DNA from: Membranipora membranacea | Lineage: Eukaryota; Bryozoa; Gymnolaemata; Cheilostomatida; Membraniporidae | DNA length: 64,000 nucleotides | Assembly: GCA_914767715.1 (NCBI GenBank) | Contig: OU612073.1 | Location: forward strand, 20,212,001 to 20,276,000 | Direction of reading: 5' to 3' | Shown: positions 26,436 through 40,097 of the stretch, one piece after another | Layout of the letters: the number at the start of each line of letters is the position of its first letter | Position numbering within the stretch: position 1 is the stretch's first letter | Made by a program: the position numbers and the translations under genes | Notes under the pieces: model-generated | What the model was told of the DNA's origin: nothing | Database searches by the model: none | What the model saw: only the letters and a program-made list of their open reading frames with translations

Positions 26436-29400
26436 TTATAATTCATCCTTTGGTCGAGTGAGCTGTAGGCTGCTGGCCCACACTGTACGCCCATTCAGAG
26501 GCTGAGTTGGTCTCCAGTTATTGACTATCACACCTCCCTCAGCATTCTGAAGCCTCTTTCTGAATGGCTCAATCTAATAACACATACAAGCTTTGGTCAA
26601 ATAGGTAAATGCTAAATTATCTCTTACCCATTGCGTCAGAAATGTCTTACAGTTCACATATAAATAGTATTTAATGTTCATTGATATCCTGCAACAAAAA
26701 TGAAAAGATTATGGGGGACAAGATCTGAGTAGACAAGGTTAGCGATTAGTGAGATAACTTGTCGTGTGGGTGAGTAAATCCAGTGACCCTCAATCTCCTC
26801 GGCCGGCCAACCTAATGTAAAGTGGCACCTTAGTACTCTGCCTTCAGTATGTAACACCTGTTGTACACACCTCTTCTTCAGGGATGGGCACAACTTCTGA
26901 GAACACAGTCCACACAACTTTCTCATCACAACCTGGGGTTGTTAGACTACCATAGTAGCGGTAAAATAAATCGGTTCTGAAACAAATAATTAAAATGTCA
27001 TGATATATGCGCATAGATCTGATTGGAATGTTTTTTTAATGTTCAATATGTATTTTGATGCTGAAACGGTAAGGCATGACCACATATCTAATTTCAGATG
27101 CCGTCCACGGTAGTAAGTAACCTAGATAACTGAATTTTATCTGATCTGGCTATTAATACGCTTACCGCTATCGGCATTAAAAATTATAGCCCAAATCCGG
27201 ATCAAAGAATATATCAACAGAGAAAAACCATAAAAAGATTTTAATCATATTGAATAATCATTCCTAGATAATTCATGGTTAGACTGAAAATTGTTTTGCA
27301 AATACATCTGGGAGAAATGACAGTCTTCTCATATCAGCTTCGCCCAATCTATTGTTACACAATTTGCCCTCTCTTCACATCCCAGACAATATTACTAGAT
27401 ATTTATCTCAGTCAAATTGATTACGCTTGAGGATTGTAAATCGTCTGCAATTATAGGGTTCATCACTTGTCACTGTCAGAGCTGGCATTACCATTGATTT
27501 GTTACATGAAGCCGGCAAAAATGTAGCAATTGAACAAAATAGAGAAATCAGACCATACTTTCTGAACCTAGATATCAAGATACCAATGCAATCCAGATAT
27601 GCATCAATTGGTGTGACAAAATACAATTTCAAAACCAACCAAAGTTTCTAATAAATAGGTCAGTATCCAACAAAACTAGGTCATCTCAAGACCTTCAGAT
27701 GTCATCAACTAGACAAAAACAAGTCTTGTTTGGGTTGAGAATGATGATTAGATCAATGGATTGAAAAAGTGTTATTCTGGAGAAACATGTAATTCTTTGT
27801 AGCTGTGGAAGCAGCAATAGACACTCAAACATCATCAGACTGAACCACCAAGATCTCATTCTTCCCTATTTCATGCCCACTAAGAGTATAAACATTTGAT
27901 GGGATTCAACTCTGATTTAGTGAAATGAAAAAAATAGAAATGTCTAATCTTGTATCTTTTAACGCTGTGTAATTTTGATAGCTAGACGTGGTAACTCCAT
28001 ACCTCTACCAGGCACATGTTATCTGTTAATTGGTCATGTTTTGGACCCTGTCTATTTTATGTATTAAACCGCGCTTCACAAAGTCTATTTAAGTGTAGTT
28101 TTTACATATCTCACCTCTTAGGGAAGAAATCATCCAGCTCTATATCTTCAGCATAACTAGAAGAGTCCTTACCAGGAATCTCCACCAGATCCTCAGTAAT
28201 CTCATCCAGATCTGATATATGACTGGCTCTCTTAGAAGACTGTCAGGAGAGAAGGAGTAAGATACACCCAAGGGTGACACAAAATGCTATAGTGAATGAT
28301 ATGTGAATGTATGTGAATTTATATGAAAGTGGGAGTGCTGAATGAATGTTTTTTTACCGTGACAAAAATATGTTGCTTTCAAAGTTTTGCATGCTTACAG
28401 GTAGGCGCTTTTCTCTATGTAAACATTAATATCTATATTTTAGTTTTGAAGATCCGTTGCTATAAATTTGTACCTTGAACATAACACCCAGAACGGCGAG
28501 AGCGTCATGATCTCCACTGGCTACAGCATGTGATAGACTTGCATACTCGTCACTGTAGTGTACGATGTGCAGCTAAAAGAGTGATAAAATCATGTAACAT
28601 ACTATTGGACTGCTTTGAATTTTCAATCATCACAAGGCTCAAACTGTCTGAACTCTGTTCACCACACTTCGCTTTACAAGGCATCACACAACTAACATCG
28701 GTGCTCACTTACGCCTGTCCAGTCTAGGGCTCCCTCTATGATGCTAGTAAAGAACTGATAATAAAAATCAAACGCTGTGCGCTGAAAATCACCAATCCCA
28801 GTGCATCATATGATGCAGCTATCCTCAGCTTTGCCATCGCTCCAATCGAACAGTTGACACACTGTCCAGAACTGCTATGGATACTATCATCCAACCGATC
28901 CGTGCACCAACTCCACTCTTTAATACAACCGAAAATCGGTAGAAAAACACATGTGTTGCTACAAACGCAGAAGCCAAAACGAAGAACGCGAAAACAAATG
29001 AATCTTATAAATTTAGCGATGTTTTATTGTATCATGACAAATGTTTATCCAATGGAACAAAGCCCTTTGCATCGCTTAATTTTCGATTCAAGGAAGAAAT
29101 TAATAGCGCATACCTAAATATGCCTTTGCAGTCTGAAGGTCTGATTTTATATGTGCCTGAAGCATGTTTTGTTACAGGTCATTTGCTCTCTTATTTTTGT
29201 TTCCGGGGTAACTTGTATCAATTGGAGAAAATAACCCCCAAAACCCATGCATATATAAAAGCTATTTAGCTTATTTAATTACATCCAGCAGGGAGATTCT
29301 CCCTGCATCCAGTGTTATGAAACTTGTCAGTCTTAACCAAGGATTATGTCCACTTGCATTGTTTATGATTGGACCGATACAAACAATAGCTCTGAACTCC

Positions 29401-31715
29401 AGCCTCCACGACGGCTTGTTTTGGGAATAAAAATAATCACTAAGCATTCATTGTCAGCTTGGGTGTCAGTTTCTTGACTTAAATACATTCAGGTGGACAC
29501 TTAGACAACTATCTGGTGTTTAACTTATGTAAATGTAATGTAAATGGATCACCAATTAAATTTTTCTGAGCCATACTTGATATTTAATCCCTTTGTCATC
29601 CGAAAACACCTTTAAATGCTGTGACCTACCTCTAAGGCATACTGATTCCCGTTGATTTTGTGCTCAGTTCCATGCATCTTATCGAGACCCCAGTGGAAGT
29701 GGAATGAGTGAGCCCAGTAAGTGTGCTCTAATCCACCACCAGACATCTTCATAGTCTTCTCGGGCAGCTCAACAACAACTAAAATTAGTTATAAATTTCA
29801 AAATTTTAATAATATCTGCTTTGCAATAGCCTCACTGTGAAAGTCCCACCGTTGCTTTCTGGAGTTGTAGGTACTCATAAAAGGAGGACATAACACTTTG
29901 GTTCTAACCATAATATAATAAAAGATTGTCAACTCTTTAATCATTGGGAGCGTAGCACTAATCTCAGATATGAGTGCTCTATCTGATTTTTTCAGTACAT
30001 GAGGTGAATTAATGACACTCTGTATCAAAAATATGCATCTCTATCATCATTAATGTGCCTAACCTAAATAACTTCAAATCCTGCAACTTCTCCTCCTAAC
30101 ATTTTTCAATTTCTTAATAAATTGATAACACCCCTGATCCTTCACCTCCAAATGATGCACTTAAATCTTAAGGTATCTTAGGTAATGTGTCAAATTGTCC
30201 TGCAGGGTGTAATAATTTCCTAATTTATCCTAAATGCTATCCTTGACAGATTGAGATATTTTTCCGTAATGCATGATTCTTCAGTGCAGACATCTAATTC
30301 TGTATGACCTACTTTCTGTAAACAGATCACCAAATTAAATACTGTTATCGGTATTTTCTTATGCAAGTAAATGGTAAGAGACAGTGAGTTATTAGCGTAC
30401 CTGATGCCCCGGTGTTCTTGATGACTAGATGAGAGTATTTTCTATCAAAGTTGGTGAACTCGAATGGAGTGAAATTCTTGAACTGTGTGTATTGCGTGTT
30501 GATATTGATAGGCGATTGGCTTTCTCCTCCACATGCAGGGAAATATTCCTCCCATCCTTCAGGACCTACAACAGTAAGTCCAGCAATGTATCAGTGATAG
30601 TGACAAGGTGTGACAATATAATGTCGTGGTACAGTGCTAAAATTCCCATGATGCAGCAGCTTCCACATATTTTGTGAATCTGATTTCTTGATTATTTCCA
30701 AATGATGTTACATTATGGGATATAATACCTCTCAAACAATAGAAAAATTCTGCAGGATATTTGCTATAATCTAGTATCACTATTGACCTTGATTAGCCAC
30801 TTCTTGCATCTCCCAAACATCACACACCAGATATAAGTACTGGCTAGACATGAAAATAGCCAATACTGCACTCCTATAACCTCAAGATTATAACGCATGC
30901 AATGAAAGTTACAGTTAAAGTTTATTCATTTATGTAAATTAAATGTGTTAAATATGTCATTCTTAATTTGAATAAATTATGATTTCTTGTCAAAATAACT
31001 CAAAGCAGACACTATATTCCTCATCATGCTCCCTATATTGACATCATCATAATTTAGCTAAGCAATATCAAATCGAACTGCTGCTTGGCCAATGATATGT
31101 ATACTTGCTCATTTGTTTATAACAGAAATATGATAATGACCCTTACCTAACGCTGCTGCCATGTAATCATAACTCCACGCTGTAAAACAATAAAAATGTA
31201 AGTATGTAAGGTAATTAGTTTATTATAAGCATCTGCAGTGCATCGTAATTAAAAGTGATTTTATGTGAATTGATGCAAAGCCCTGCCTATGATCAGTTCA
31301 TCAGTAAATATTTTTGCCCAAACAATTAATTAATTAATTAAATTCCAAACTTGAAATCTTGTCCCGTTGAGGCATTAAAATGTGATGTGTGCACAGAATG
31401 TGAATTCATATAACTGCCTAAGCGTTTCACAATTATTTGGGAAACTGCAAAATTAAAAAGGTAAGTCCAGTATCTTACGAAGCTAAATTACATGCACAGG
31501 ACCAACATTAGGACAGATATCACAAAGTGCCTGTCGCAAAAAAATGATACCATGTCTGCAGGGCATTATTTTGTGTGCAAAAATTGTGTATGAAAAAAAA
31601 TCCAAAAATTTTACCTTTTATGTGCATAGAACAGATGGAGGAGTTTGTACTTACCTGCTGACGGGCCAGCGTATGTGTAATATACAAAGGCTAGAAGGAA
31701 AAGAATACACTTCAT
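26436..31715 (-). CDS. alpha-carbonic anhydrase with signal peptide and KDEL
   Basis: Eight exons join in frame (876 nt, 291 residues plus TAA): 31715-31655, 31179-31147, 30565-30401, 29778-29630, 28572-28474, 28239-28115, 26976-26871, 26573-26436. All introns are GT-AG. Residues 1-16 are a signal peptide ([16 protein letters not shown]). The fold markers are all present: QSPINI, SFHFHWG with two zinc His, ALELHIVH with the third His, the Glu of GTEH, and YGSLTTPGC with the gate-keeping Thr. Cys in FPACGGE and in TTPGC match the disulfide of secreted family members. The usual proton-shuttle His (His64 in human CA II) aligns with Ala. The protein ends RPKDEL, the classic ER-retrieval signal. 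It should interconvert CO2 and bicarbonate in the ER lumen; that location is inferred from the two signals. An acidic stretch in exon 6 (residues about 170-210) is unremarkable for the family. Confidence 0.96.
28611..28990 (+). mobile_element. decayed LINE reverse transcriptase C-terminus
   Basis: In shifting plus-strand frames this intronic stretch gives pieces such as SVLTYACPV followed by a basic tail, the usual thumb region of L2/CR1-like LINE reverse transcriptases. Several stops and frameshifts are present. It lies in an intron of the carbonic anhydrase gene, opposite to its direction. Confidence 0.5.
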
Positions 31716-33290
31716 GATGCGCTTTCTCTCTCTGACTATTGATAAACTGGCAAGGGTGCTGCTGCTAACACTTCCGAACTGGTCTTCCTCTACCCTTGAA
31801 ATGAATACCAAAGCGATGGATCGTTGAACCCTTCAATCTGCAATGCTAACAATTATATAACTCGTGCAATCTTTCCCATTCACAGATGAAAATGACATCT
31901 TCTAAACCAAGATTATACATGAAACATAATCACTCAATTTGGCACCTAATGACAGGCTGGTTAGATTTCTAAGAATAGGCTTCACAGACAGTTACACTGA
32001 ACACAAACCCATTCATTTTGTGCTTCAGCTTGGAATTATCCCATCAGGATTATAATATTGTGGAAATATTTTTGGGCTATCACATTTTGATGAATGATAA
32101 TGATAGGCTGTAGCTACAAATTTGATATTATTATGAATTATTTAAGTAATGATGATGGTAAATAATTGCAGGTTCCTTTCAATACTCCGTCTGACTTCTG
32201 ATTGGGAGAATAATAGGAACATATTTGATTCTTTTGATATGGATCGATATCGAAAGATAAAAATCAAAGGCTGGGGAAAATCATGAATGTATTCTTACCG
32301 AATTGACTACAGCCCAAGAAAGAAAGGTATGGGAACATGTGCAATCATTCAGTTCTGCTCAACACAAGATAGTCATGATTACGCTATGCCCATACACTGA
32401 TTTGAAATACCTGTTTGTACAAGTTTGCAATGTCCAAATTTAAAAAAAAATTTTGATTTCACTCTTACCTGTTTGATAAGACTTTGTAACCCTCTACCGT
32501 CTCTTTTCATCAAATAAGCATTCCAGGTTATAGTTTGTTCGTGTTTGCCCCTCCTGTGTATGTATAGTAATATGTTCATCAGGTCTATAACTGATCAGGG
32601 TTAATTTCATATAGAGTAGCTTTTTTTTACAATCAGACTAATGGGGATGTAATAACATGTTAACAACCTACAATAAAATATACAAATGAGCTATCACTGC
32701 AGACATATATACGCTATTAATTTATGGTGTTGTGTCAGGAGTTGTGTACTATAGTAGGCGCTGTACAGATGAGACTGAATATTTTGGTATACACCATGAT
32801 GAGAGTGTATCAAACCTTTTGATTTGGAAGCCAGAGAATTTAGGATACAAAGAAAACACAAAATGATTCTAATATATCTCGTGCTGACCTACAATACTGG
32901 AATGAAAATATATACACAATATAATCTGATAATAATTTAATCATAATAATGTTGTAATTAATATCATTAAATTAAAGTTAATTGATAAAAGCCCAGCCTT
33001 CAATTCTTGCAACAATAGGAATCTATTTTCTAGTAAATATCATCATTTCCACCAATTTTTTGTAAAGGAAAGTTGTCTGCTCCTTTTATGACATCTTCCT
33101 ACACAGCACTGATATTAATTGAATTTGATAACATACTATATTCTTTAATATACACACATTAATAGAAAACGGTTTCAGATACTTTGGTCTAATTCAGAAT
33201 AAATGTCAAACTTCACTTTATCAAATATGGATAACAATTGCAATTACAATTGCATCCCTGTATGCTAAAGATATAAAGCAACTATGACAC
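31716..33290. other. upstream flank of carbonic anhydrase
   Basis: No exon or repeat could be supported. The minus-strand open frame continues upstream of the carbonic anhydrase ATG to 31811, but the ATG at 31715 starts directly at the signal peptide and is preferred. Any promoter lies here but no box stands out. Confidence 0.4.
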
Positions 33291-33294
33291 TTTT

Positions 33295-33688
33295 TTAAAG
33301 AGGCACTCAGACTAGGCATCAAAGATCTTGGGGATATCGACAACTTGATAGATGCCAAAACTAAAACCTCACTACTACAATATATACATGACGACAAACA
33401 TTTTCTAAATGACGTTCTTGGAAAGTGCCCATCAGGACGATATCGTACTATTAAATTCAGAAGCACATGGGGCAGAGATTCTTTATTACACCAGGTAGCA
33501 CCCAAGCTAAATAAACTTGTATAATAATTTATGTTAAATGACTTCCAGCCTCAGAGACTTTTTACTCCTATTTTAAGCCATGTATGCTACACTGTTATCA
33601 TTTTTAATATCATGGACATCAGTATTTAACACCTTTTTTTCACAACATATATCATGTTAGTGATAGAAATAAAATAAATCAATCAATT
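33295..33688 (+). mobile_element. 3' end of a LINE, C-terminal ORF fragment and tail
   Basis: An open stretch of about 75 codons ending at TAA 33522-33524 contains LGKCPSGRYRTIKFRSTWG and DSLLHQVAPKLN, the pattern of LINE ORF2 C-termini (P-S-G-R-Y-R then a basic block). A short 3' UTR ends in AATAAAATAAATCAATCAAT at about 33688, a LINE-style tail. The element is 5'-truncated. A relative lies at 45.5 kb. Confidence 0.65.
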
Positions 33689-34631
33689 GCAGCTAGCCAA
33701 GTGTCACCCCCTCACGAAACAGTCTATACAAAATTTGTTAGAATGGGTCGCATGTTTCAATAAGCTTGGGAAACAAATAACATAAATCTATTAGAAATAT
33801 AGAGTATGACTGAAAGTCCAGGCAAAAGTTCTACTGGCACTACTAAGAATTATTGCTATAAATGTATCATGAGTGGAGTGGATGCGCGGGCTAGACAAGC
33901 TGCAAAAGTCCAGACATGGTCACGGTGCGCATCATTTAACCCTAAAGCATGAGTGTCAAAATTATTTTGGTCTTAGTCCACACATTTGAGAGTACAGAGA
34001 GTGCATCGTTTGCGCTGTTGTATATGCAGTGCACTATGCAGTTCAGTGCACATTTTGAGTTGTGTTGTGTGACAAGGCAATAAGAAACTCATCCTACATC
34101 TACATCATAGTTGTACATTGGAGAGAAATCCTGATGCTGCATGATGATATATTTTTAATTTAAATTAACTTTAATTCATGAACACAACTTCAGACCTACT
34201 TTGTGATGTAAGATTTTTGATTTTTTTTTTGAGGAATCACACACCCTAAAATCTTGAAATTACAATTTACTTGATGTCATACTAATAGAAGACATGTTTT
34301 AGAAGTTTTCCTGTTTTGACAAATGATACCTTAATTAATGGAAAAAGAGACAATGGGTGTTTATTTTGTACACTTCATTTTGAAAAATTTTCAGTTGCGG
34401 GGTGGGGAGGGGAGGTATAGAATTACTTCAGGGTTTTCTACCCATACTTTGGAAGGGGAAAACTCCAAACTCATGAGATGTTATTTGGATATGCACTCTT
34501 TCAGTTCAGTATCTGACATCATTATATCGGACTCACTCACAATACCCTTCCATTTGAACGCAATGTGTAAAGAGAAACATGCTGTTACCAACTTATAGCA
34601 CCTGAAGTTTCACACCCATGTAGACCATATC

Positions 34632-34994
34632 ATGGACAAAACAAAACATTCTCTTCATGGTCTTATAAAGCTAAGAAAAGCTGGTGTGCGATCTCATTCA
34701 CTGATATTATTTTACAAGGCTAGAAATTTATCGGTTTTATCATATGCAGCCCTGTGCTGGTTCCCACACACCTCCCAAAATGATAAGGATAAACTGGGAA
34801 GATTTCAAAAGCTCTGCACCAGAATTATGATTCCATACGAGGAAGAGTATGAAGAGAGACTTTCTTTACTAAAGCTCGAAGAGCTAAAAATACATCTTGA
34901 TATTCTTTGTTTTCGATATATATTGCAAAGGTTAAAGAATATGAGAATCATCCAAGCAAGATATTTTTGGAATCCCGAAATCACCGTTCTATAA
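34632..34994 (+). mobile_element. LINE reverse transcriptase thumb fragment
   Basis: An open frame of 120 codons resembles the C-terminal part of L2/CR1-like reverse transcriptases: LSYAALCWFPHTSQ, then RFQKLCTRIMIP, then a Glu-rich helix with LLKLEELKIHLD. No catalytic motif is included, so it is a 5'-truncated copy. A near relative is the 57.99-58.44 kb fragment (LLYACPVWFPYIS). Confidence 0.7.
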
Positions 34995-35352
34995 ATAGGA
35001 CAGCATTTATAGACAATGATATTTTTCATAAATACACCTGTCTGCTTTGTTTTTATTTATTTATTTATGCATGGTCTTCATTTGTCATTGAATTTGATCG
35101 GCAATAATAAAGTATATATATATATATAGATACAAATCTGTGCTTTTAAGTGTCATCTGTGTGTATTTGGCCCCAACTAAGTGTCACTTAAAAATAAGGA
35201 GTCACTTTGTATGACCCACAAAAAAATCATGTCTTAAATCCTCTTAAATAATCATGTTGGGCATCCTAAACCCAATAGTAATTAATGGTAGATAAAATAG
35301 CCTGACATGGTCGGACAACTCCAATGCAAAGATCTGCCCTACACACTGATAG

Positions 35353-35356
<4 letters not shown>

Positions 35357-35402
<46 letters not shown>
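35357..35402. repeat. (TA)n microsatellite
   Basis: About 46 bases of alternating TA. A second tract of 26 bases follows at 35494-35519 and a shorter one at 35112-35129. Confidence 0.92.
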
Positions 35403-35406
<4 letters not shown>

Positions 35407-35486
35407 GTATATATGAAAGACTCATTGTCCAGGGTTTTTATGGGTACAATAGTGGGATATACAATATATGGCACTTTATTGCACAA

Positions 35487-35518
<32 letters not shown>

Positions 35519-35759
35519 TAACAGAGTTATTCAAAGTTTCTCTAATTCTTCTCGCATAATAAACTAATATTCGATTGTTCCTGACAGATTATTTATTGAA
35601 CTTATTGAACATGTCCGATTTATTTCAACATCTCTTTGACTGTCATCAGACTGGAAGGTAGCTCTATGTTTTTCAAGAATTTAGTTGTTTGGTTCAAATT
35701 TCAACTCTTGGTACCAAATGTTTCTACGATTTTATTTAGAATGAAATGAAGGTAGGTAT

Positions 35760-36895
35760 GGATAATTGTTCTTTACCTTGTTTATTTAGACAGCGGAATC
35801 TGCTCTTTAACTTTCGATCACCACCTGAGCAGTCTTATGGGCCGCATTGTACCTGTCTTGAGATGGAGTTCTCCCTCTCTCTGAGAAAATGTCGTCAGTA
35901 AAAAAGGCTGAAATGCATAGCCACTACCTCCTTCAAAAGAGGTAAATTATAGGGAAGATAAGTTGGGAATTTGAGAACTTATGTATGATACTTTGTGAAG
36001 AGATACTCAACTACAAGCTATCAAACAGTTGATAACTGGATACTGTTTTCAAAGCGTGACTTGTTTTCTATTTCAGATAAGAAATTGTAGTGTGACAAGC
36101 TTTCTGAAATTATTATGCAAGTAGTGATTGATTGTGTTGATATAAGGTCTTTCTTTCTACCGCTTGGTGTTTAGTAAGAAACAGACGATTGGGCTATCCC
36201 TAAGAGAGACGCAAGGTGACCTAAATCTTCATACTGAGAATACATCCTAGATGTGAGGCCATAAAAGACCTCCTAAACTGGGTGTGCAGCAAGCTTCCAA
36301 AACTGAAACTGGCACTTATCAGCCATTGGCAGTGACACTTTGATCTTAGAAGATAGGCCGAGAAGTGATCTTTCTACCGCTTAAATATTTCATCTTAGAA
36401 GATCTCTTACCTAAAACCCAATTATCACCTTAGTGCCCCGTCCTGAGGTTCATAAATAGTGCACTCTGCTTTTTTAGTATTGTATTTTCTATACGTTGAT
36501 CCAGGCCATTTGGTTACCACATTTGTGTAGACTCTCTCGCAAACACGCATCACCTGGATTTTCAAGGAATGGTATCTGAAATAAAAGTTACGTTTTGTCT
36601 GAACAAATGGGTTGCAATGCACAAAATAGTGAAAATTGAAACATCATTGATTTTAATTGTATCAGTCAGTTTTTTTCTGAATTGCAGAGTCCTGATAAAT
36701 TAGAATTGATTTTTTAGTCTTTTTTCCTCAATATGTGTGATTGAGACCTACCCTTTCCTGCTGATGTAGGTGCTTTTAATATCATGAGAGAGCCCCATAC
36801 AGCATGTGCCTCCCGTCAATGGTACCAATTGTGTTTGGCATGCCAGCGATGTCGTAGAAGCCCTTTTATACAGCATGGAGGTTTTCTGGTATATA
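35760..36895 (-). pseudogene. Harbinger (HARBI1-like) transposase remains
   Basis: Three blocks appear in order on the minus strand. At about 36.89-36.75 kb: FYDIAGMPNTIGTIDG, the region of the first catalytic Asp. At 36.59-36.48 kb: YHSLKIQV then TNVVTKWPGST, the region of the second Asp, here changed to Thr-Lys where active enzymes have a xVxxxxPGSxHD pattern. At 35.87-35.76 kb: RYNAAHKTAQVVIE then, after a frameshift, KSRFRCLNKQG, the third acidic region (VIE is the catalytic Glu). Stops and frameshifts separate the blocks, so it is a dead DDE transposase copy. Confidence 0.8.
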
Positions 36896-37890
36896 TATGT
36901 AGTCATCAATCTGTAGGAAAGGTTGCATACTTAGATACATGCAGAAGAAGACAAATAATCTGAAAATCACCAAGCAATTAGAACTTGAGGGACACTGAGT
37001 TCTGATGGCATAATGAAGGCCATTAAATCTTACCAGGTTGACAATAGCCTCAACAAATTGTAGTCATTTGGTAGAAATCTATTTTGTCGAGAAGTCAATT
37101 TGTAGAATTACATTTCGCCAAATTACAACCATGTGACCACAACTTCTTTGGTCAATATGACAAATTATTCTTCTTTGGTTGACACACATTCACTTGGATC
37201 AAGAGTTGCAGCTAAAAATTCTTCTAAAGAATTCTATGGTAAACCCATGGGATTCCAACTACCTTTGAACCCATCATCTCCACTGAGACAGCCTTTCTTA
37301 AACCTCATACACATGTACACGACAGTTTCCAATCTGGTCTGGCTACTGACTCTGGATTACTAACTGGTCACACAGTTCTGATAATAACTCCGGATCCCTT
37401 CCTTCACTGTTCTGCTACCATAAGTACACATTCTAGAAATTTTTAAACTGAAACACCTGCTAATTGATGGGTTTCTTGTCACAGACCATGGATGAAAATG
37501 TAGATATATCCGGATGTATTTTATGATTACGGCTCCTCTTGTGCTTCACCTGTGTATGTTCTAAATCAGCTATAGGTGCACTGACATACTTCATCAGATA
37601 CAAAGATGGTCATTACAGACATCCTAATTTGAACCTCAGAGCTCGCGGAAGAATGCAAGGTAAGGGGAATGTGGAGGTACAGGGATGACTACATAGATGC
37701 CCAACCACAAGTTCCTATTTTTTTAAGATTCTGTTGTACATATATATGAAACCGAAATAGCAGAGTTATAATGTAGAAAGTATACTCTTTTATCAACATG
37801 CACCTCAGATCATCGACATAATTTGGCTGGCCATTTTAAAGAACCCGGAAGTTGTTATCTCCTTGTTCTGTAGGTCCAACCGCATCGTAG

Positions 37891-38380
37891 CTAGTTTTGT
37901 CTGTCTGCTCTTTGAGGCGACAGGTCTTTTCCGTATTGTTCCTTTGGCTTGACCAGCTGAATATTGTCATTTGTTGCCTGACGATCGTGGTACAGAATGT
38001 TTATGAGGAGGTACATGTTTGGCTTGTTATACATTAGATTTCTATCCAGCTTGTGGTGGTATCCCTCTAGATCGTTGTTGGTCCTCATCTCAACTCCCAA
38101 CATGGACCAATCTGCTGGTTTCCATCCTGCTCTACCAACCATCCAACACCTCAAAGTAGGCCATCAATCTGTCAACTCCGTCAATATGCTCTAGCTGTTT
38201 CCCCTAAGCCTGCAGGTAGGCGAATCCTGCTTCTACATTATTCAGTGGCAGAAGTGGCATAGCATAGAGCATCCTTTCAAGCTTGCATACATCCTTCTTC
38301 CTCCTTTACTCTGACTGTAAGCCATCACATTGCGACGGATACCTTGGCTGAAACGGAAGTGAAAGCCAAACATCTTAACC
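37891..38380 (-). pseudogene. MULE transposase C-terminal remains
   Basis: On the minus strand, fragments in order read KMFGFHFRFSQGIRRNV (38.37-38.32 kb), LPLLPLNNVEAGFAYLQA (about 38.27-38.22 kb, other frame) and MRTNNDLEGYHHKLDRNL (38.09-38.03 kb). This is the order seen in MULE transposases of the FLYWCH-associated type: CxFHL region, LPxxP helix, then TNNxxEGxHxxL near the C-terminus. At least two frameshifts break it. Confidence 0.75.
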
Positions 38381-39459
38381 CTCTGCGCTTACCCTTGTAA
38401 CTTATATCTGCTTGTAGGAAACACTCTGGAATTGCTCAAACAATCAGCTACAAAATAAAGATTTGTAAATAAAGTTCTCATATCATAATCAAAGAGGAAG
38501 TTTGGGTGGAGAGGTTCACCTTGACATATTAAACAAAAATTTATCAGATCCAGCCATTTGGTCTGAAATATTATCGACTTGCCATGAGCAGTTAAAGATG
38601 TCTAGACTCTAGAGTCTTTGAAAAGTTTGATTGGAGATATTTTAAGTTGCAAAACCTGATAGAGGTGCCAAACGAAACATGTTATACTTGAAATAATGCA
38701 TGGACAATGACAAGACAACTTCAAAATGTAAGGCTATCTTAAAAGTACAAAGTATAAATTATGCAATAATAAGACAAATAATCTTTCTGTTACTTGAAAC
38801 TCCTTATCCTGTGGATGTTGTGGCCTCTCTGCCTCCCTAGACCAGGCCACTCTTCTGATCATATACTCTTGATTTCCTACTACAATACCATCTAGTTAGG
38901 CCAAATTGCGGAACTAATCAACATTAGATGAACTGCCAGAAAGATCTTCACAACCTTTTGTATTTATCTAAAATAAATCAAGAGAGAATGGCATGTTTTA
39001 GCTGCAGTTTGATCAATGAAGATTTGATGTGACTATATATGGTGGCATTGACATGGTGTCATCGTTATAGGCATAGCATATTATAACAGTTATCATAATT
39101 ATGCTCATCTTTTGAATTTTAACTCTCCTGTATACATCACATCTAGCCTTGTCACGCGGCTACTATTTTTGTTTGGGGAGTACATCACATCAACTTGATG
39201 TTTATAGATTCTTGTGATTTTATCAAATGTGGTGATGATTTTCCTTTCTTTCTTCTTTTGTAACGTAACAAAAAGTTTTTTTTCTGATAAATGATTATGA
39301 TGCCAATATAAGTATTACAGATTTCGGACGATTTCTTTGAACAAGTTGTGTAAATTTTCTTACAAGATGGCAGTATCAAATGCTTACCTGTACTATAAGG
39401 GGACTGAGTATCGTTTGATTTTCTATTTTGCGCACTGATGCTAAAAAACAAAATACAAC

Positions 39460-39840
39460 TTGTTTCTTGTTTTCTGTTCCAAAACAAGAAATCAAAATAT
39501 GAAAATCAAGTCAATTTTGGTTTTTCAATTTTCTTATTGTAGAAAAAGAAAAATTGATATGAATCCTATTCTCATATTTCAACTTTAAAACACGAAAACA
39601 AAAATTGAATAATGAATAGATTTTTGATTTTCATTTTTGATATTAAATGTCAGTAAACGAAATATGAAATCTATTTTTGTTTTTTGTTTTGTAAATGCAA
39701 AGTGAAATAAGAATGCTATTTTTTATTTTTATATTTGGCGCTGCAGAACAAAAACAAATTTAATATTTAGTTTTTCATTTTTTGTGTTAAAAAACAAAAA
39801 TCAAATTTGGATTTTCCATTTTGGATTTTTCTGTCCATTG
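39460..39840. repeat. diverged A/T-rich tandem array
   Basis: About seven units of roughly 45-60 bp, each alternating AACAAAAATnAAAT-like and TTTTTGATTTTCATTT-like halves, so both strands look alike. Units differ strongly. No coding potential. One unit carries a GGCGCTGCAG island. Confidence 0.5.
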
Positions 39841-40023
39841 ATATAGTGGTTTACCAATTTCCCGCCATATCAAATGTTATCTTAACAGCTACTGGCTGGT
39901 CGACCAAATGAGCCTCATTTTGGTTTGTGAAGGCAGGCATTGTACCAAGCAGACAGCTGAGAGCAAGACAAGAAAGAAAGGAAGAACACTAGCTAGAAAT
40001 GTAAGTATTTATGTCTGTTCATT

Positions 40024-40063
40024 CAATGAATCAATAAATCAATAAACCAATCAATCACTCAAT
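40024..40063. repeat. (AATC)n tract
   Basis: Imperfect tetranucleotide repeat (AATCAATAAATCAATAAACC and so on), like the tails of LINEs in this window; probably a LINE 3' tail whose body is not visible. Confidence 0.6.
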
Positions 40064-40097
40064 ATGCTGAGTAGCAATTAGACTACCCTTGACTGCA

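Noticed and set aside
26216-26929. Minus-strand open frames beside the carbonic anhydrase exons
   Set aside because: They are other frames or intron read-through of the last two exons.
35244-35567. Open frames of 86-96 codons on both strands over the TA tracts
   Set aside because: They translate the (TA)n repeats as Tyr-Ile runs and have no other support.
39185-39487. 100-codon minus-strand frame
   Set aside because: Lies in low-complexity A/T sequence, with no domain or splice context.
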